Under the pieces are notes generated by a model. It had not been told where the DNA came from. It was given only the letters and a program-made list of their open reading frames with translations, and ran no database searches. Of a DNA stretch of 64,000 nt, positions 52,298 to 64,000 are shown piece by piece. Where the stretch lies: assembly GCA_964057225.1 (NCBI GenBank), contig OZ059897.1, positions 20,398,001 to 20,462,000 on the forward strand. The letters run 5' to 3'. Origin of the DNA: Auanema rhodensis. Lineage: Eukaryota > Nematoda > Chromadorea > Rhabditida > Rhabditidae. The position numbers and the translations under genes are program-made. Each line of letters begins with the position of its first letter. The first letter of the stretch is position 1.

Positions 52298-54403
52298 ATC
52301 GTTTGAAAAATGATGCATTAGTGTATGTTGAGTTTCCATGTACACTCAACATTGCTTCCAAAAACATTTTGACAAAAATTTTTTCGAAAAATTTCAAAAT
52401 AATTTAGCAAAAAGTAGATGTTTTTAGATTCCTTTTTTCAAGGCAAAGACAATGGACCATGTTATTCAACGAAAAAATTAATTCTTCAGGGTGAAAATCG
52501 AGGATTTAAGTGTAAACTTATATCATTTGATATCTCGGTGCATTTTTAAGCTAGCGCAAATCTGATAACACAGATCGACGCAGCTTAAAAATCCGCATCG
52601 AATGCACTATACTACATTAAGAAACGCTTAATACGAAAATTAGTTATGATCGTTTGAAAAATGATGCATTAGTGTATGTTGAGTTTCCATGTACACTCAA
52701 CATTGCTTCCAAAAACATTTTGACAAAAATTTTTTCGAAAAATTTCAAAATAATTTAGCAAAAAGTAGATGTTTTTAGATTCCTTTTTTCAAGGCAAAGA
52801 CAATGGACCATGTTATTCAACGAAAAAATTAATTCTTCAGGGTGAAAATCGAGGATATAAGTGTAAACTTATATCATTTGATATCTCGGTGCATTTTTAA
52901 GCTAGCGCAAATCTGATAACACAGATCGACGCAGCTTAAAAATCCGCATCGAATGCACTATACTACATTAAAAAACGCTTAATACAAAAATTAGTTATGA
53001 TCGTTTGAAAAATGATGCATTAGTGTATGTTGAGTTTCCATGTACACTCAACATTGCTTCCGAAAACATTTTGACAAAAATTTTTTCGAAAAATTTCAAA
53101 ATAATTTAGCAAAAAGTAGATGTTTTTAGATTCCTTTTTTCAAGGCAAAGACGATGAACAATGTTATTCAACGAAAAAATTAATTCTTCAGGGTGAAAAT
53201 CGAGGATATAAGTGTGAACTTATATCAGATGATATCTCGGTGCATTTTTAAGCTAGCGCAAATCTGATAACACAGATCGACGCAGCTTAAAAATCCGCAT
53301 CGAATGCACTATACTACATTGAGAAACGCTTAATACAAAAATTAGTTATGATCGTTTGAAAAATGATGCATTAGTGTATGTTGAGTTTCCATGTACACTC
53401 AACATTGCTTCCAAAAACATTTTGACAAAAATTTTTTCGAAAAATTTCAAAATAATTTAGCAAAAAGTAGATGTTTTTAGATTCCTTTTTTCAAGGCAAA
53501 GACAATGGACCATGTTATTCAACGAAAAAATTAATTCTTCAGGGTGAAAATCGAGGATATAAGTGTAAACTTATATCATTTGATATCTCGGTGCATTTTT
53601 AAGCTAGCGCAAATCTGATAACACAGATCGACGCAGCTTAAAAATCCGCATCGAATGCACTATACTACATTAAGAAACGCTTAATACGAAAATTAGTTAT
53701 GATCGTTTGAAAAATGATGCATTAGTGTATGTTGAGTTTCCATGTACACTCAACATTGCTTCCAAAAACATTTTGACAAAAATTTTTTCGAAAAATTTCA
53801 AAATAATTTAGCAAAAAGTAGATGTTTTTAGATTCCTTTTTTCAAGGCAAAGACAATGGACCATGTTATTCAACGAAAAAATTAATTCTTCAGGGTGAAA
53901 ATCGAGGATATAAGTGTAAACTTATATCATTTGATATCTCGGTGCATTTTTAAGCTAGCGCAAATCTGATAACACAGATCGACGCAGCTTAAAAATCCGC
54001 ATCGAATGCACTATACTACATTAAAAAACGCTTAATACAAAAATTAGTTATGATCGTTTGAAAAATGATGCATTAGTGTATGTTGAGTTTCCATGTACAC
54101 TCAACATTGCTTCCGAAAACATTTTGACAAAAATTTTTTCGAAAAATTTCAAAATAATTTAGCAAAAAGTAGATGTTTTTAGATTCCTTTTTTCAAGGCA
54201 AAGACGATGAACAATGTTATTCAACGAAAAAATTAATTCTTCAGGGTGAAAATCGAGGATATAAGTGTGAACTTATATCAGATGATATCTCGGTGCATTT
54301 TTAAGCTAGCGCAAATCTGATAACACAGATCGACGCAGCTTAAAAATCCGCATCGAATGCACTATACTACATTGAGAAACGCTTAATACAAAAATTAGTT
54401 ATG
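52298..54403. repeat. D-E-F trimer duplication M150-M152 / M153-M155
   Basis: Two 1,053-bp copies (52298-53350 and 53351-54403) of the order D, E, F. M150 has the private change ggatttaag in the left arm of inverted repeat 2. Confidence 0.9.
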
Positions 54404-56860
54404 ATCGTTTGAAAAATGATGCATTAGTGTATGTTGAGTTTCCATGTACACTCAACATTGCTTCCAAAAACATTTTGACAAAAATTTTTTCGAAAAATTT
54501 CAGAATAATTTAGCAAAAAGTAGATGTTTTTAGATTCCTTTTTTCAAGGCAAAGACAATGGACCATGTTATTCAACGAAAAAATTAATTCTTCAGGGTGA
54601 AAATCGAGGATATAAGTGTGAACTTATATCAGTTGATATCTCGGTGCATTTTTAAGCTAGCGCAAATCTGATAACACAGATCGACGCAGCTTAAAAATCC
54701 GCATCGAATGCACTATACTACATTAAGAAACGCTTAATACAAAAATTAGTTATGATCGTTTGAAAAATGATGCATTAGTGTATGTTGAGTTTCCATGTAC
54801 ACTCAACATTGCTTTCAAAAACATTTTGACAAAAATTTTTTCGAAAAATTTCAAAATAATTTAGCAAAAAGTAGATGTTTTTAGATTCCTTTTTTCAAGG
54901 CAAAGACGATGGACAATGTTATTCAACGAAAAAATTAATTCTTCAGGGTGAAAATCGAGGATATAAGTGTAAACTTATATCAGTTGATATCTCGGTGCAT
55001 TTTTAAGCTAGCGCAAATCTGATAACACAGATCGACGCAGCTTAAAAATCCGCATCGAATGCACTATACTACATTGAGAAACGCTTAATACAAAAATTAG
55101 TTATGATCGTTTGAAAAATGATGCATTAGTGTATGTTGAGTTTCCATGTACACTCAACATTGCTTCCAAAAACATTTTGACAAAAATTTTTTCGAAAAAT
55201 TTCAAAATAATTTAGCAAAAAGTAGATGTTTTTAGATTCCTTTTTTCAAGGCAAAGACGATGGACAATGTTATTTAACGAAAAAATTAATTCTTCAGGGT
55301 GAAAATCGAGGATAAAAGTGTAAACTTATATCAGTTGATATCTCGGTGCATTTTTAAGCTAGCGCAAATCTGATAACACAGATCGACGCAGCTTAAAAAT
55401 CCGCATCGAATGCACTATACTACATTGAGAAACGCTTAATACAAAAATTAGTTATGATCGTTTGAAAAATGATGCATTAGTGTATGTTGAGTTTCCATGT
55501 ACACTCAACATTGCTTCCAAAAACATTTTGACAAAAATTTTTTCGAAAAATTTCAAAATAATTTAGCAAAAAGTAGATGTTTTTAGATTCCTTTTTTCAA
55601 GGCAAAGACAATGGACCATGTTATTCAACGAAAAAAGTAATTCTTCAGGGTGAAAATCGAGGATATAAGTGTAAACTTATATCATTTGATATCTCGGTGC
55701 ATTTTTAAGCTAGCGCAAATCTGATAACACAGATCGACGCAGCTTAAAAATCCGCATCGAATGCACTATACTACATTAAGAAACGCTTAATACGAAAGTT
55801 AGTTATGATCGTTTGAAAAATGATGCATTAGTGTATGTTGAGTTTCCATGTACACTCAACATTGCTTCCAAAAACATTTTGACAAAAATTTTTTCGAAAA
55901 ATTTCAAAATAATTTAGCAAAAAGTAGATGTTTTTAGATTCCTTTTTTTAAGGCAAAGACAATGGACCATGTTATTCAACGAAAAAATTAATTCTTCAGG
56001 GTGAAAATCGAGGATATAAGTGTAAACTTATATCATTTGATACCTCGGTGCATTTTTAAGCTAGCGCAAATCTGATAACACAGATCGACGCAGCTTAAAA
56101 ATCCGCATCGAATGCACTATACTACATTAAGAAACGCTTAATACAAAAATTAGTTATGATCGTTTGAAAAATGATGCATTAGTGTATGTTGAGTTTCCAT
56201 GTACACTCAACATTGCTTCCGAAAACATTTTGACAAAAATTTTTTCGAAAAATTTCAAAATAATTTAGCAAAAAGTAGATGTTTTTAGATTCCTTTTTTT
56301 AAGGCAAAGACAATGGACCATGTTATTCAACGAAAAAATTAATTCTTCAGGGTGAAAATCGAGGATATAAGTGTAAACTTATATCATTTGATACCTCGGT
56401 GCATTTTTAAGCTAGCGCAAATCTGATAACACAGATCGACGCAGCTTAAAAATCCGCATCGAATGCACTATACTACATTAAGAAACGCTTAATACAAAAA
56501 TTAGTTATGATCGTTTGAAAAATGATGCATTAGTGTATGTTGAGTTTCCATGTACACTCAACATTGCTTCCGAAAACATTTTGACAAAAATTTTTTCGAA
56601 AAATTTCAAAATAATTTAGCAAAAAGTAGATGTTTTTAGATTCCTTTTTTCAAGGCAAAGACGATGAACAATGTTATTCAACGAAAAAATTAATTCTTCA
56701 GGGTGAAAATCGAGGATATAAGTGTGAACTTATATCAGATGATATCTCGGTGCATTTTTAAGCTAGCGCAAATCTGATAACACAGATCGACGCAGCTTAA
56801 AAATCCGCATCGAATGCACTATACTACATTGAGAAACGCTTAATACAAAAATTAGTTATG
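54404..56860. repeat. 7-mer HOR, copy 1 (M156-M162)
   Basis: A complete 2,457-bp unit. Private differences noticed: tacgaaagttag at the end of M159, where M166 has tacgaaaattag. Confidence 0.93.
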
Positions 56861-59317
56861 ATCGTTTGAAAAATGATGCATTAGTGTATGTTGAGTTTCC
56901 ATGTACACTCAACATTGCTTCCAAAAACATTTTGACAAAAATTTTTTCGAAAAATTTCAGAATAATTTAGCAAAAAGTAGATGTTTTTAGATTCCTTTTT
57001 TCAAGGCAAAGACAATGGACCATGTTATTCAACGAAAAAATTAATTCTTCAGGGTGAAAATCGAGGATATAAGTGTGAACTTATATCAGTTGATATCTCG
57101 GTGCATTTTTAAGCTAGCGCAAATCTGATAACACAGATCGACGCAGCTTAAAAATCCGCATCGAATGCACTATACTACATTAAGAAACGCTTAATACAAA
57201 AATTAGTTATGATCGTTTGAAAAATGATGCATTAGTGTATGTTGAGTTTCCATGTACACTCAACATTGCTTTCAAAAACATTTTGACAAAAATTTTTTCG
57301 AAAAATTTCAACATAATTTAGCAAAAAGTAGATGTTTTTAGATTCCTTTTTTCAAGGCAAAGACGATGGACAATGTTATTCAACGAAAAAATTAATTCTT
57401 CAGGGTGAAAATCGAGGATATAAGTGTAAACTTATATCAGTTGATATCTCGGTGCATTTTTAAGCTAGCGCAAATCTGATAACACAGATCGACGCAGCTT
57501 AAAAATCCGCATCGAATGCACTATACTACATTGAGAAACGCTTAATACAAAAATTAGTTATGATCGTTTGAAAAATGATGCATTAGTGTATGTTGAGTTT
57601 CCATGTACACTCAACATTGCTTCCAAAAACATTTTGACAAAAATTTTTTCGAAAAATTTCAAAATAATTTAGCAAAAAGTAGATGTTTTTAGATTCCTTT
57701 TTTCAAGGCAAAGACGATGGACAATGTTATTTAACGAAAAAATTAATTCTTCAGGGTGAAAATCGAGGATAAAAGTGTAAACTTATATCAGTTGATATCT
57801 CGGTGCATTTTTAAGCTAGCGCAAATCTGATAACACAGATCGACGCAGCTTAAAAATCCGCATCGAATGCACTATACTACATTGAGAAACGCTTAATACA
57901 AAAATTAGTTATGATCGTTTGAAAAATGATGCATTAGTGTATGTTGAGTTTCCATGTACACTCAACATTGCTTCCAAAAACATTTTGACAAAAATTTTTT
58001 CGAAAAATTTCAAAATAATTTAGCAAAAAGTAGATGTTTTTAGATTCCTTTTTTCAAGGCAAAGACAATGGACCATGTTATTCAACGAAAAAAGTAATTC
58101 TTCAGGGTGAAAATCGAGGATATAAGTGTAAACTTATATCATTTGATATCTCGGTGCATTTTTAAGCTAGCGCAAATCTGATAACACAGATCGACGCAGC
58201 TTAAAAATCCGCATCGAATGCACTATACTACATTAAGAAACGCTTAATACGAAAATTAGTTATGATCGTTTGAAAAATGATGCATTAGTGTATGTTGAGT
58301 TTCCATGTACACTCAACATTGCTTCCAAAAACATTTTGACAAAAATTTTTTCGAAAAATTTCAAAATAATTTAGCAAAAAGTAGATGTTTTTAGATTCCT
58401 TTTTTTAAGGCAAAGACAATGGACCATGTTATTCAACGAAAAAATTAATTCTTCAGGGTGAAAATCGAGGATATAAGTGTAAACTTATATCATTTGATAC
58501 CTCGGTGCATTTTTAAGCTAGCGCAAATCTGATAACACAGATCGACGCAGCTTAAAAATCCGCATCGAATGCACTATACTACATTAAGAAACGCTTAATA
58601 CAAAAATTAGTTATGATCGTTTGAAAAATGATGCATTAGTGTATGTTGAGTTTCCATGTACACTCAACATTGCTTCCGAAAACATTTTGACAAAAATTTT
58701 TTCGAAAAATTTCAAAATAATTTAGCAAAAAGTAGATGTTTTTAGATTCCTTTTTTTAAGGCAAAGACAATGGACCATGTTATTCAACGAAAAAATTAAT
58801 TCTTCAGGGTGAAAATCGAGGATATAAGTGTAAACTTATATCATTTGATACCTCGGTGCATTTTTAAGCTAGCGCAAATCTGATAACACAGATCGACGCA
58901 GCTTAAAAATCCGCATCGAATGCACTATACTACATTAAGAAACGCTTAATACAAAAATTAGTTATGATCGTTTGAAAAATGATGCATTAGTGTATGTTGA
59001 GTTTCCATGTACACTCAACATTGCTTCCGAAAACATTTTGACAAAAATTTTTTCGAAAAATTTCAAAATAATTTAGCAAAAAGTAGATGTTTTTAGATTC
59101 CTTTTTTCAAGGCAAAGACGATGAACAATGTTATTCAACGAAAAAATTAATTCTTCAGGGTGAAAATCAAGGATATAAGTGTGAACTTATATCAGATGAT
59201 ATCTCGGTGCATTTTTAAGCTAGCGCAAATCTGATAACACAGATCGACGCAGCTTAAAAATCCGCATCGAATGCACTATACTACATTGAGAAACGCTTAA
59301 TACAAAAATTAGTTATG
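56861..59317. repeat. 7-mer HOR, copy 2 (M163-M169)
   Basis: A complete 2,457-bp unit directly following copy 1, with all seven types in order. Private differences noticed: caacataa in M164 and aaatcaagg in M169. Confidence 0.93.
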
Positions 59318-62300
59318 ATCGTTTGAAAAATGATGCATTAGTGTATGTTGAGTTTCCATGTACACTCAACATTGCTTCCAAAAACATTTTGACAAAAATT
59401 TTTTCGAAAATTTTCAAAATAATTTAGCAAAAAGTAGATGTTTTTAGATTCCTTTTTTCAAGGCAAAGACAATGGACCATGTTATTCAACGAAAAAATTA
59501 ATTCTTCAGGGTGAAAATCGAGGATATAAGTGTGAACTTATATCAGTTGATATCTCGGTGCATTTTTAAGCTAGCGCAAATCTGATAACACAGATCGACG
59601 CAGCTTAAAAATCCGCATCGAATGCACTATACTACATTGAGAAACGCTTAATACAAAAATTAGTTATGATCGTTTGAAAAATGATGCATTAGTGTATGTT
59701 GAGTTTCCATGTACACTCAACATTGCTTCCAAAAACATTTTGACAAAAATTTTTTCGAAAAATTTCAAAATAATTTAGCAAAAAGTAGATGTTTTTAGAT
59801 TCCTTTTTTCAAGGCAAAGACAATGGACCATGTTATTCAACGAAAAAATTAATTCTTCAGGGTGAAAATCGAGGATATAAGTGTGAACTTATATCAGTTG
59901 ATATCTCGGTGCATTTTTAAGCTAGCGCAAATCTGATAACACAGATCGACGCAGCTTAAAAATCCGCATCGAATGCACTATACTACATTAAGAAACGCTT
60001 AATACAAAAATTAGTTATGATCGTTTGAAAAATGATGCATTAGTGTATGTTGAGTTTCCATGTACACTCAACATTGCTTCCAAAAACATTTTGACAAAAA
60101 TTTTTTCGAAAAATTTCAAAATAATTTAGCAAAAAGTAGATGTTTTTAGATTCCTTTTTTCAAGGCAAAGACGATGGACAATGTTATTTAACGAAAAAAT
60201 TAATTCTTCAGGGTGAAAATCGAGGATAAAAGTGTAAACTTATATCAGTTGATATCTCGGTGCATTTTTAAGCTAGCGCAAATCTGATAACACAGATCGA
60301 CGCAGCTTAAAAATCCGCATCGAATGCACTATACTACATTGAGAAACGCTTAATACAAAAATTAGTTATGATCGTTTGAAAAATGATGCATTAGTGTATG
60401 TTGAGTTTCCATGTACACTCAACATTGCTTCCAAAAACATTTTGACAAAAATTTTTTCGAAAAATTTCAAAATAATTTAGCAAAAAGTAGATGTTTTTAG
60501 ATTCCTTTTTTCAAGGCAAAGACAATGGACCATGTTATTCAACGAAAAAAGTAATTCTTCAGGGTGAAAATCGAGGATATAAGTGTAAACTTATATCATT
60601 TGATATCTCGGTGCATTTTTAAGCTAGCGCAAATCTGATAACACAGATCGACGCAGCTTAAAAATCCGCATCGAATGCACTATACTACATTAAGAAACGC
60701 TTAATACGAAAATTAGTTATGATCGTTTGAAAAATGATGCATTAGTGTATGTTGAGTTTCCATGTACACTCAACATTGCTTCCAAAAACATTTTGACAAA
60801 AATTTTTTCGAAAAATTTCAAAATAATTTAGCAAAAAGTAGATGTTTTTAGATTCCTTTTTTTAAGGCAAAGACAATGGACCATGTTATTCAACGAAAAA
60901 ATTAATTCTTCAGGGTGAAAATCGAGGATATAAGTGTGAACTTATATCAGTTGATATCTCGGTGCATTTTTAAGCTAGCGCAAATCTGATAACACAGATC
61001 GACGCAGCTTAAAAATCCGCATCGAATGCACTATACTACATTAAGAAACGCTTAATACAAAAATTAGTTATGATCGTTTGAAAAATGATGCATTAGTGTA
61101 TGTTGAGTTTCCATGTACACTCAACATTGCTTTCAAAAACATTTTGACAAAAATTTTTTCGAAAAATTTCAAAATAATTTAGCAAAAAGTAGATGTTTTT
61201 AGATTCCTTTTTTCAAGGCAAAGACGATGGACAATGTTATTCAACGAAAAAATTAATTCTTCAGGGTGAAAATCGAGGATATAAGTGTAAACTTATATCA
61301 TTTGATACCTCGGTGCATTTTTAAGCTAGCGCAAATCTGATAACACAGATCGACGCAGCTTAAAAATCCGCATCGAATGCACTATACTACATTAAGAAAC
61401 GCTTAATACAAAAATTAGTTATGATCGTTTGAAAAATGATGCATTAGTGTATGTTGAGTTTCCATGTACACTCAACATTGCTTCCGAAAACATTTTGACA
61501 AAAATTTTTTCGAAAAATTTCAAAATAATTTAGCAAAAAGTAGATGTTTTTAGATTCCTTTTTTTAAGGCAAAGACAATGGACCATGTTATTCAACGAAA
61601 AAATTAATTCTTCAGGGTGAAAATCGAGGATATAAGTGTAAACTTATATCATTTGATACCTCGGTGCATTTTTAAGCTAGCGCAAATCTGATAACACAGA
61701 TCGACGCAGCTTAAAAATCCGCATCGAATGCACTATACTACATTAAGAAACGCTTAATACAAAAATTAGTTATGATCGTTTGAAAAATGATGCATTAGTG
61801 TATGTTGAGTTTCCATGTACACTCAACATTGCTTCCGAAAACATTTTGACAAAAATTTTTTCGAAAAATTTCAAAATAATTTAGCAAAAAGTAGATGTTT
61901 TTAGATTCCTTTTTTTAAGGCAAAGACAATGGACCATGTTATTCAACGAAAAAATTAATTCTTCAGGGTGAAAATCGAGGATATAAGTGTAAACTTATAT
62001 CATTTGATACCTCGGTGCATTTTTAAGCTAGCGCAAATCTGATAACACAGATCGACGCAGCTTAAAAATCCGCATCGAATGCACTATACTACATTAAGAA
62101 ACGCTTAATACAAAAATTAGTTATGATCGTTTGAAAAATGATGCATTAGTGTATGTTGAGTTTCCATGTACACTCAACATTGCTTCCGAAAACATTTTGA
62201 CAAAAATTTTTTCGAAAAATTTCAAAATAATTTAGCAAAAAGTAGATGTTTTTAGATTCCTTTTTTCAAGGCAAAGACGATGAACAATGTTATTCAACGA

Positions 62301-62476
62301 AAAAATTAATTCTTCAGGGTGAAAATCGAGGATATAAGTGTGAACTTATATCAGATGATATCTCGGTGCATTTTTAAGCTAGCGCAAATCTGATAACACA
62401 GATCGACGCAGCTTAAAAATCCGCATCGAATGCACTATACTACATTGAGAAACGCTTAATACAAAAATTAGTTATG
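59318..62476. repeat. 9-mer variant of the 7-mer HOR (M170-M178)
   Basis: This 3,159-bp unit starts with two A-like monomers (M170 ending tgagaaac, M171 ending taagaaac), then C, D with aaagtaattc, two chimeras (M174, M175), two copies of the cttccg/tttttttaagg/gatacctc type (M176, M177), and F. The gctttc monomer that normally follows the first position is present only as the left part of M175. M170 has the private change gaaaattttc. Confidence 0.9.
60722..61423. repeat. Pair of complementary chimeras M174 and M175
   Basis: M174 (60722-61072) is tttttttaagg type on the left and A-like/cagaataa-type on the right (gtgaac, cagttg, atctcgg), exchange between 60863 and 60938. M175 (61073-61423) is gctttc type on the left (gacgatggac) and gatacctc type on the right, exchange between 61233 and 61301. 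Together they look like about one monomer length of type-1-right plus type-2-left sequence placed inside a type-5 monomer. Confidence 0.83.
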
Positions 62477-64000
62477 ATCGTTTGAAAAATGATGCATTAG
62501 TGTATGTTGAGTTTCCATGTACACTCAACATTGCTTCCAAAAACATTTTGACAAAAATTTTTTCGAAAAATTTCAGAATAATTTAGCAAAAAGTAGATGT
62601 TTTTAGATTCCTTTTTTCAAGGCAAAGACAATGGACCATGTTATTCAACGAAAAAATTAATTCTTCAGGGTGAAAATCGAGGATATAAGTGTGAACTTAT
62701 ATCAGTTGATATCTCGGTGCATTTTTAAGCTAGCGCAAATCTGATAACACAGATCGACGCAGCTTAAAAATCCGCATCGAATGCACTATACTACATTAAG
62801 AAACGCTTAATACAAAAATTAGTTATGATCGTTTGAAAAATGATGCATTAGTGTATGTTGAGTTTCCATGTACACTCAACATTGCTTTCAAAAACATTTT
62901 GACAAAAATTTTTTCGAAAAATTTCAAAATAATTTAGCAAAAAGTAGATGTTTTTAGATTCCTTTTTTCAAGGCAAAGACGATGGACAATGTTATTCAAC
63001 GAAAAAATTAATTCTTCAGGGTGAAAATCGAGGATATAAGTGTAAACTTATATCAGTTGATATCTCGGTGCATTTTTAAGCTAGCGCAAATCTGATAACA
63101 CAGATCGACGCAGCTTAAAAATCCGCATCGAATGCACTATACTACATTGAGAAACGCTTAATACAAAAATTAGTTATGATCGTTTGAAAAATGATGCATT
63201 AGTGTATGTTGAGTTTCCATGTACACTCAACATTGCTTCCAAAAACATTTTGACAAAAATTTTTTCGAAAAATTTCAAAATAATTTAGCAAAAAGTAGAT
63301 GTTTTTAGATTCCTTTTTTCAAGGCAAAGACGATGGACAATGTTATTTAACGAAAAAATTAATTCTTCAGGGTGAAAATCGAGGATAAAAGTGTAAACTT
63401 ATATCAGTTGATATCTCGGTGCATTTTTAAGCTAGCGCAAATCTGATAACACAGATCGACGCAGCTTAAAAATCCGCATCGAATGCACTATACTACATTG
63501 AGAAACGCTTAATACAAAAATTAGTTATGATCGTTTGAAAAATGATGCATTAGTGTATGTTGAGTTTCCATGTACACTCAACATTGCTTCCAAAAACATT
63601 TTGACAAAAATTTTTTCGAAAAATTTCAAAATAATTTAGCAAAAAGTAGATGTTTTTAGATTCCTTTTTTCAAGGCAAAGACAATGGACCATGTTATTCA
63701 ACGAAAAAAGTAATTCTTCAGGGTGAAAATCGAGGATATAAGTGTAAACTTATATCATTTGATATCTCGGTGCATTTTTAAGCTAGCGCAAATCTGATAA
63801 CACAGATCGACGCAGCTTAAAAATCCGCATCGAATGCACTATACTACATTAAGAAACGCTTAATACGAAAATTAGTTATGATCGTTTGAAAAATGATGCA
63901 TTAGTGTATGTTGAGTTTCCATGTACACTCAACATTGCTTCCAAAAACATTTTGACAAAAATTTTTTCGAAAAATTTCAAAATAATTTAGCAAAAAGTAG
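62477..64000. repeat. 7-mer HOR, partial copy (M179-M183, cut by window edge)
   Basis: M179-M182 are the first four types of the 7-mer in order (cagaataa, gctttcaaaa, C, aaagtaattc). The first 120 bases of the fifth follow at 63881-64000. The HOR very likely continues beyond the window. Confidence 0.9.

Larger units (their letters stand above)
35803..54403. repeat. Zone 4: M103-M155, A-F HOR and shortened forms
   Basis: Fifty-three monomers, nearly all classifiable as A, B, C, D, E, F or a chimera of two of them. Sub-arrangements include ABxEF pentamers (x is a C/D chimera), ABC trimers, a D-E/A-B-C tetramer, one intact hexamer, a C-alternating stretch and DEF trimers. Both single-base deletions of the window fall here. 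Confidence 0.9.
1..64000. repeat. 351-bp satellite DNA tandem array, 182.3 copies
   Basis: The motif atcgtttgaaaaatgatgca recurs every 351 bases from base 1 to base 63881, always in the same orientation. Following the register through the window gives 182 full monomers and a 120-base partial one. Copies differ by single-base substitutions at a limited set of sites, with two single-base deletions as the only length changes I found. There is no spacer, no inserted element and no inversion, so every gene-free stretch of the window is this repeat. Such arrays are typical of eukaryotic centromeric or pericentromeric heterochromatin. Both array edges lie outside the window. I do not recognise the family by name and cannot assign a species. 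Insect satellites of similar size and base composition exist, but that is only a loose analogy. Confidence 0.99.
54404..64000. repeat. Zone 5: seven-monomer HOR region (M156 to edge)
   Basis: The most regular zone. The unit order is: A-like with cagaataa; a gctttcaaaa monomer; C; D with aaagtaattc; a tttttttaagg plus gatacctc monomer; the same with cttccg; F. It is seen at 54404, 56861, 59318 (expanded) and 62477 (cut by the window edge). Confidence 0.93.

Noticed and set aside
1-64000. CRISPR array
   Set aside because: The repeat unit is 351 bp with no variable spacers between short repeats, and there are no cas genes.
1-64000. Transposon or retroelement tandem array, or rDNA spacer
   Set aside because: There are no coding remnants, no terminal inverted or long terminal repeats bounding units, no target-site duplications and no rRNA sequence.

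Overview
The whole window is one uninterrupted satellite DNA array. A 351-bp, AT-rich monomer (my hand count gives about 31% G+C for the first copy) is repeated head to tail on the same strand from base 1 to base 64000. There are 182 complete copies plus a 120-bp partial copy at the right edge. Monomer k (Mk) starts at 1+351(k-1) for M1-M138, one base earlier than that for M139-M142, and two bases earlier from M143 on. Only two single-base deletions, both in A-runs, break the register. I see no protein gene, RNA gene, transposon insertion, inversion, CRISPR array or unique sequence. This architecture, with a length near two nucleosome repeats, A-tracts, dyad symmetries and higher-order repeats (HORs), is that of pericentromeric or centromeric heterochromatin in a eukaryote. 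An insect is plausible, but nothing in the sequence fixes the species.

The monomers are not identical. About 20-25 recurrent diagnostic sites, mostly at monomer positions 130-245 and 320-345, sort them into types that recur in fixed order. Layout: (1) 1-10881 (M1-M31) has irregular multi-monomer duplications with periods of 8, 11 and 17 monomers. (2) 10882-21411 (M32-M61) is dominated by a 6-monomer duplication nested in a 14-monomer (4,914 bp) tandem duplication. (3) 21412-35802 (M62-M102) is a mosaic of 1-4 monomer duplications. It also contains a block matching zone 2/3 sequence about 13 kb away. (4) 35803-54403 (M103-M155) is built from a six-type order A-B-C-D-E-F and shortened forms of it. 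Several shortened forms are explained by chimeric monomers that look like unequal-crossover products. (5) 54404-64000 (M156 to the edge) is the most regular zone. It is a 7-monomer (2,457 bp) HOR present twice intact, once expanded to 9 monomers, and once cut by the window edge.

Type key, using monomer positions: A = A154/C161 (gacaatggacc), G217, G243, and G at 334 (cttagtac). B = G154/A161, A217, A243, and the ggaagaac ending. C = T170 (tttaacg), A210 (ggataaaag), G243, and the tgagaaac ending. D = A154/C161, T229 (catttg), the taagaaac ending, then tacgaaa. E = like D but ending taaaaaac. F = G63 (cttccg), gatgaac, A230 (cagatg), and the tgagaaac ending.

Inside each monomer are three inverted repeats (28-55, 206-236, 245-295) and a palindrome at 83-94. 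The short open frames (63 codons, ten copies) are by-products of a stop codon lost by point mutation, not genes. The value of the window lies in its well-preserved record of how a satellite HOR expands, contracts and recombines.
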